Source of the DNA: Candidatus Freyarchaeota archaeon
GTDB taxonomy: Archaea > Asgardarchaeota > Jordiarchaeia > Jordiarchaeales > Jordiarchaeaceae
Assembly: GCA_030587365.1 (NCBI GenBank)
Contig: JAUQZE010000047.1
Coordinates: forward strand, 1-64,000
Length of the DNA stretch: 64,000 nucleotides
Direction of reading: 5' to 3'
Positions 63,610 through 64,000 of the stretch are shown piece by piece (the stretch's first letter is position 1; each line of letters opens with the position of its first letter). A program made the position numbers and the translations under genes. Below the pieces are notes generated by a model that did no database searches, was not told where the DNA came from, and saw only the letters and a list, made by a program, of their open reading frames with translations.

Positions 63610-64000
63610 CTATTTCTCTGTCAGGAGTTCTGAGATATCGATAGATGCTAGGCTTTCAATTAATGGTGGTATCTCGTTGTGTTCCCTGTCCTTTTCGCAG
63701 TACATTATTTCTTGTTTCTTTAGGAGTTGTTTCGCCTCGTCTGACAGCTTAGGTATAGCCACTATTACATACTGGACTGGGGCTACGCTTGCATTTTTTC
63801 CTACGAATTCCATGATCTTCTCCTTTTTGACTTCCTCTGCGTCTTCAACGATGTCTATCGCAATTTTTCCTCCTGGGAGAATGTTTTTAATCAATTCCTT
63901 GCCCACGTTGTCTGGCATTGCGGCTACAACATGAAACTCGTAGTTAACGTTGTCGACGCCTGTGATCGTTCCTGGTGTTTCCACATTCCAACCCTTCTTC
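63610..64000 (-). CDS. Partial gene, C-terminal part of nuclease-like protein
   Basis: The frame is open to the right edge (KGWNVETPGTITGVDNVNYE, then FHVVAAMPDN), so the gene probably begins outside. The GW-x-V-x-x-PG-x-x-x-G ... F-x-V-x-A start followed by IAIDIVEDAEEV looks like the nuclease-fold (restriction endonuclease-like) domain found in many archaeal proteins: hydrophobic strand with Asp, then a helix and VQYVIVAIPKLSDEAKQLLK. An internal GTG at 63984 could also be the start of a complete 124-residue protein. No membrane segment. Confidence 0.55.
   Translation of the reverse strand, partial: KKGWNVETPGTITGVDNVNYEFHVVAAMPDNVGKELIKNILPGGKIAIDIVEDAEEVKKEKIMEFVGKNASVAPVQYVIVAIPKLSDEAKQLLKKQEIMYCEKDREHNEIPPLIESLASIDISELLTEK

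Overview
This window looks like a chromosome segment of an uncultured archaeon, probably from the Asgard or TACK (for example Bathyarchaeia) side of the tree. The evidence is the gene content: an XPD/Rad3-type helicase, an archaeal beta-CASP ribonuclease, IorA/IorB aryl-pyruvate oxidoreductase, Rag/Arf-like small GTPases with roadblock domains, a RING-like zinc protein, and secreted Asn/Thr-rich surface proteins with one C-terminal anchor helix. Start regions carry archaeal/bacterial-type Shine-Dalgarno sites (GGAGG, GGTG). The lineage is an inference. I see no rRNA, tRNA or CRISPR array.

Layout. 0-5.5 kb: edge of a possible transposase, then three tandem copies of a V4R-like cysteine protein, each followed by a copy of the iorA promoter and 5' end. 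The last copy runs into intact iorA. 5.5-9.7 kb: an iorA / GltD-like oxidoreductase / iorB operon in which the ferredoxin domain expected at the end of IorA sits on the middle gene. 10-15 kb: a Rag-like GTPase, a YbjQ protein, PolX, a short-chain dehydrogenase, and a retropepsin/DUF5678 pair. 15.4-18.9 kb: the XPD helicase, whose 3' end recurs twice downstream with unrelated genes (VapBC remnant, roadblock-TPR protein) between the copies. 19-26.3 kb: nucleoside hydrolase and a family of surface proteins, one interrupted by a single in-frame TAG and one decayed. 26.7-31.3 kb: ribonuclease, ArsR-type regulator, DUF1801 and MGMT-like proteins, and a DUF4332 membrane protein. 31.7-34.7 kb: an unrecognised three-gene operon bracketed by copies of a neighbouring gene's 3' end. 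34.8-36.7 kb: nucleotidyltransferases and a HEPN/MNT pair. 36.9-41.8 kb: a complete acetone-carboxylase-type operon (acxABC), followed by an amidohydrolase gene bracketed by direct repeats. 43.2-47.8 kb: an intact surface protein, a RING-like protein and a zinc ribbon. 47.9-53 kb: two divergent restriction-modification pairs and a coiled-coil nuclease-like protein. 53-57.6 kb: esterase, glycyl radical enzyme without a visible activase, and an OsmC protein. 57.8-64 kb: a beta-flower repeat protein, a GTPase-roadblock fusion, a GNAT, a large receptor-like surface protein, a candidate structured RNA, and a partial gene.

Two themes recur. First, several components could belong to one GTPase/roadblock signalling apparatus (9992-10648, 17918-18640, 58476-59609, and the cytoplasmic part of 60399-63236). 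Second, cargo genes are repeatedly bracketed by partial copies of neighbouring gene ends or flanks (iorA 5', XPD 3', a small membrane gene 3', and the flanks of the amidohydrolase). This points to repeated insertion or tandem duplication as the way this region acquires genes. Metabolically the window suggests an anaerobic heterotroph: aryl-pyruvate oxidation, ketone carboxylation, glycyl-radical chemistry and nucleoside salvage.
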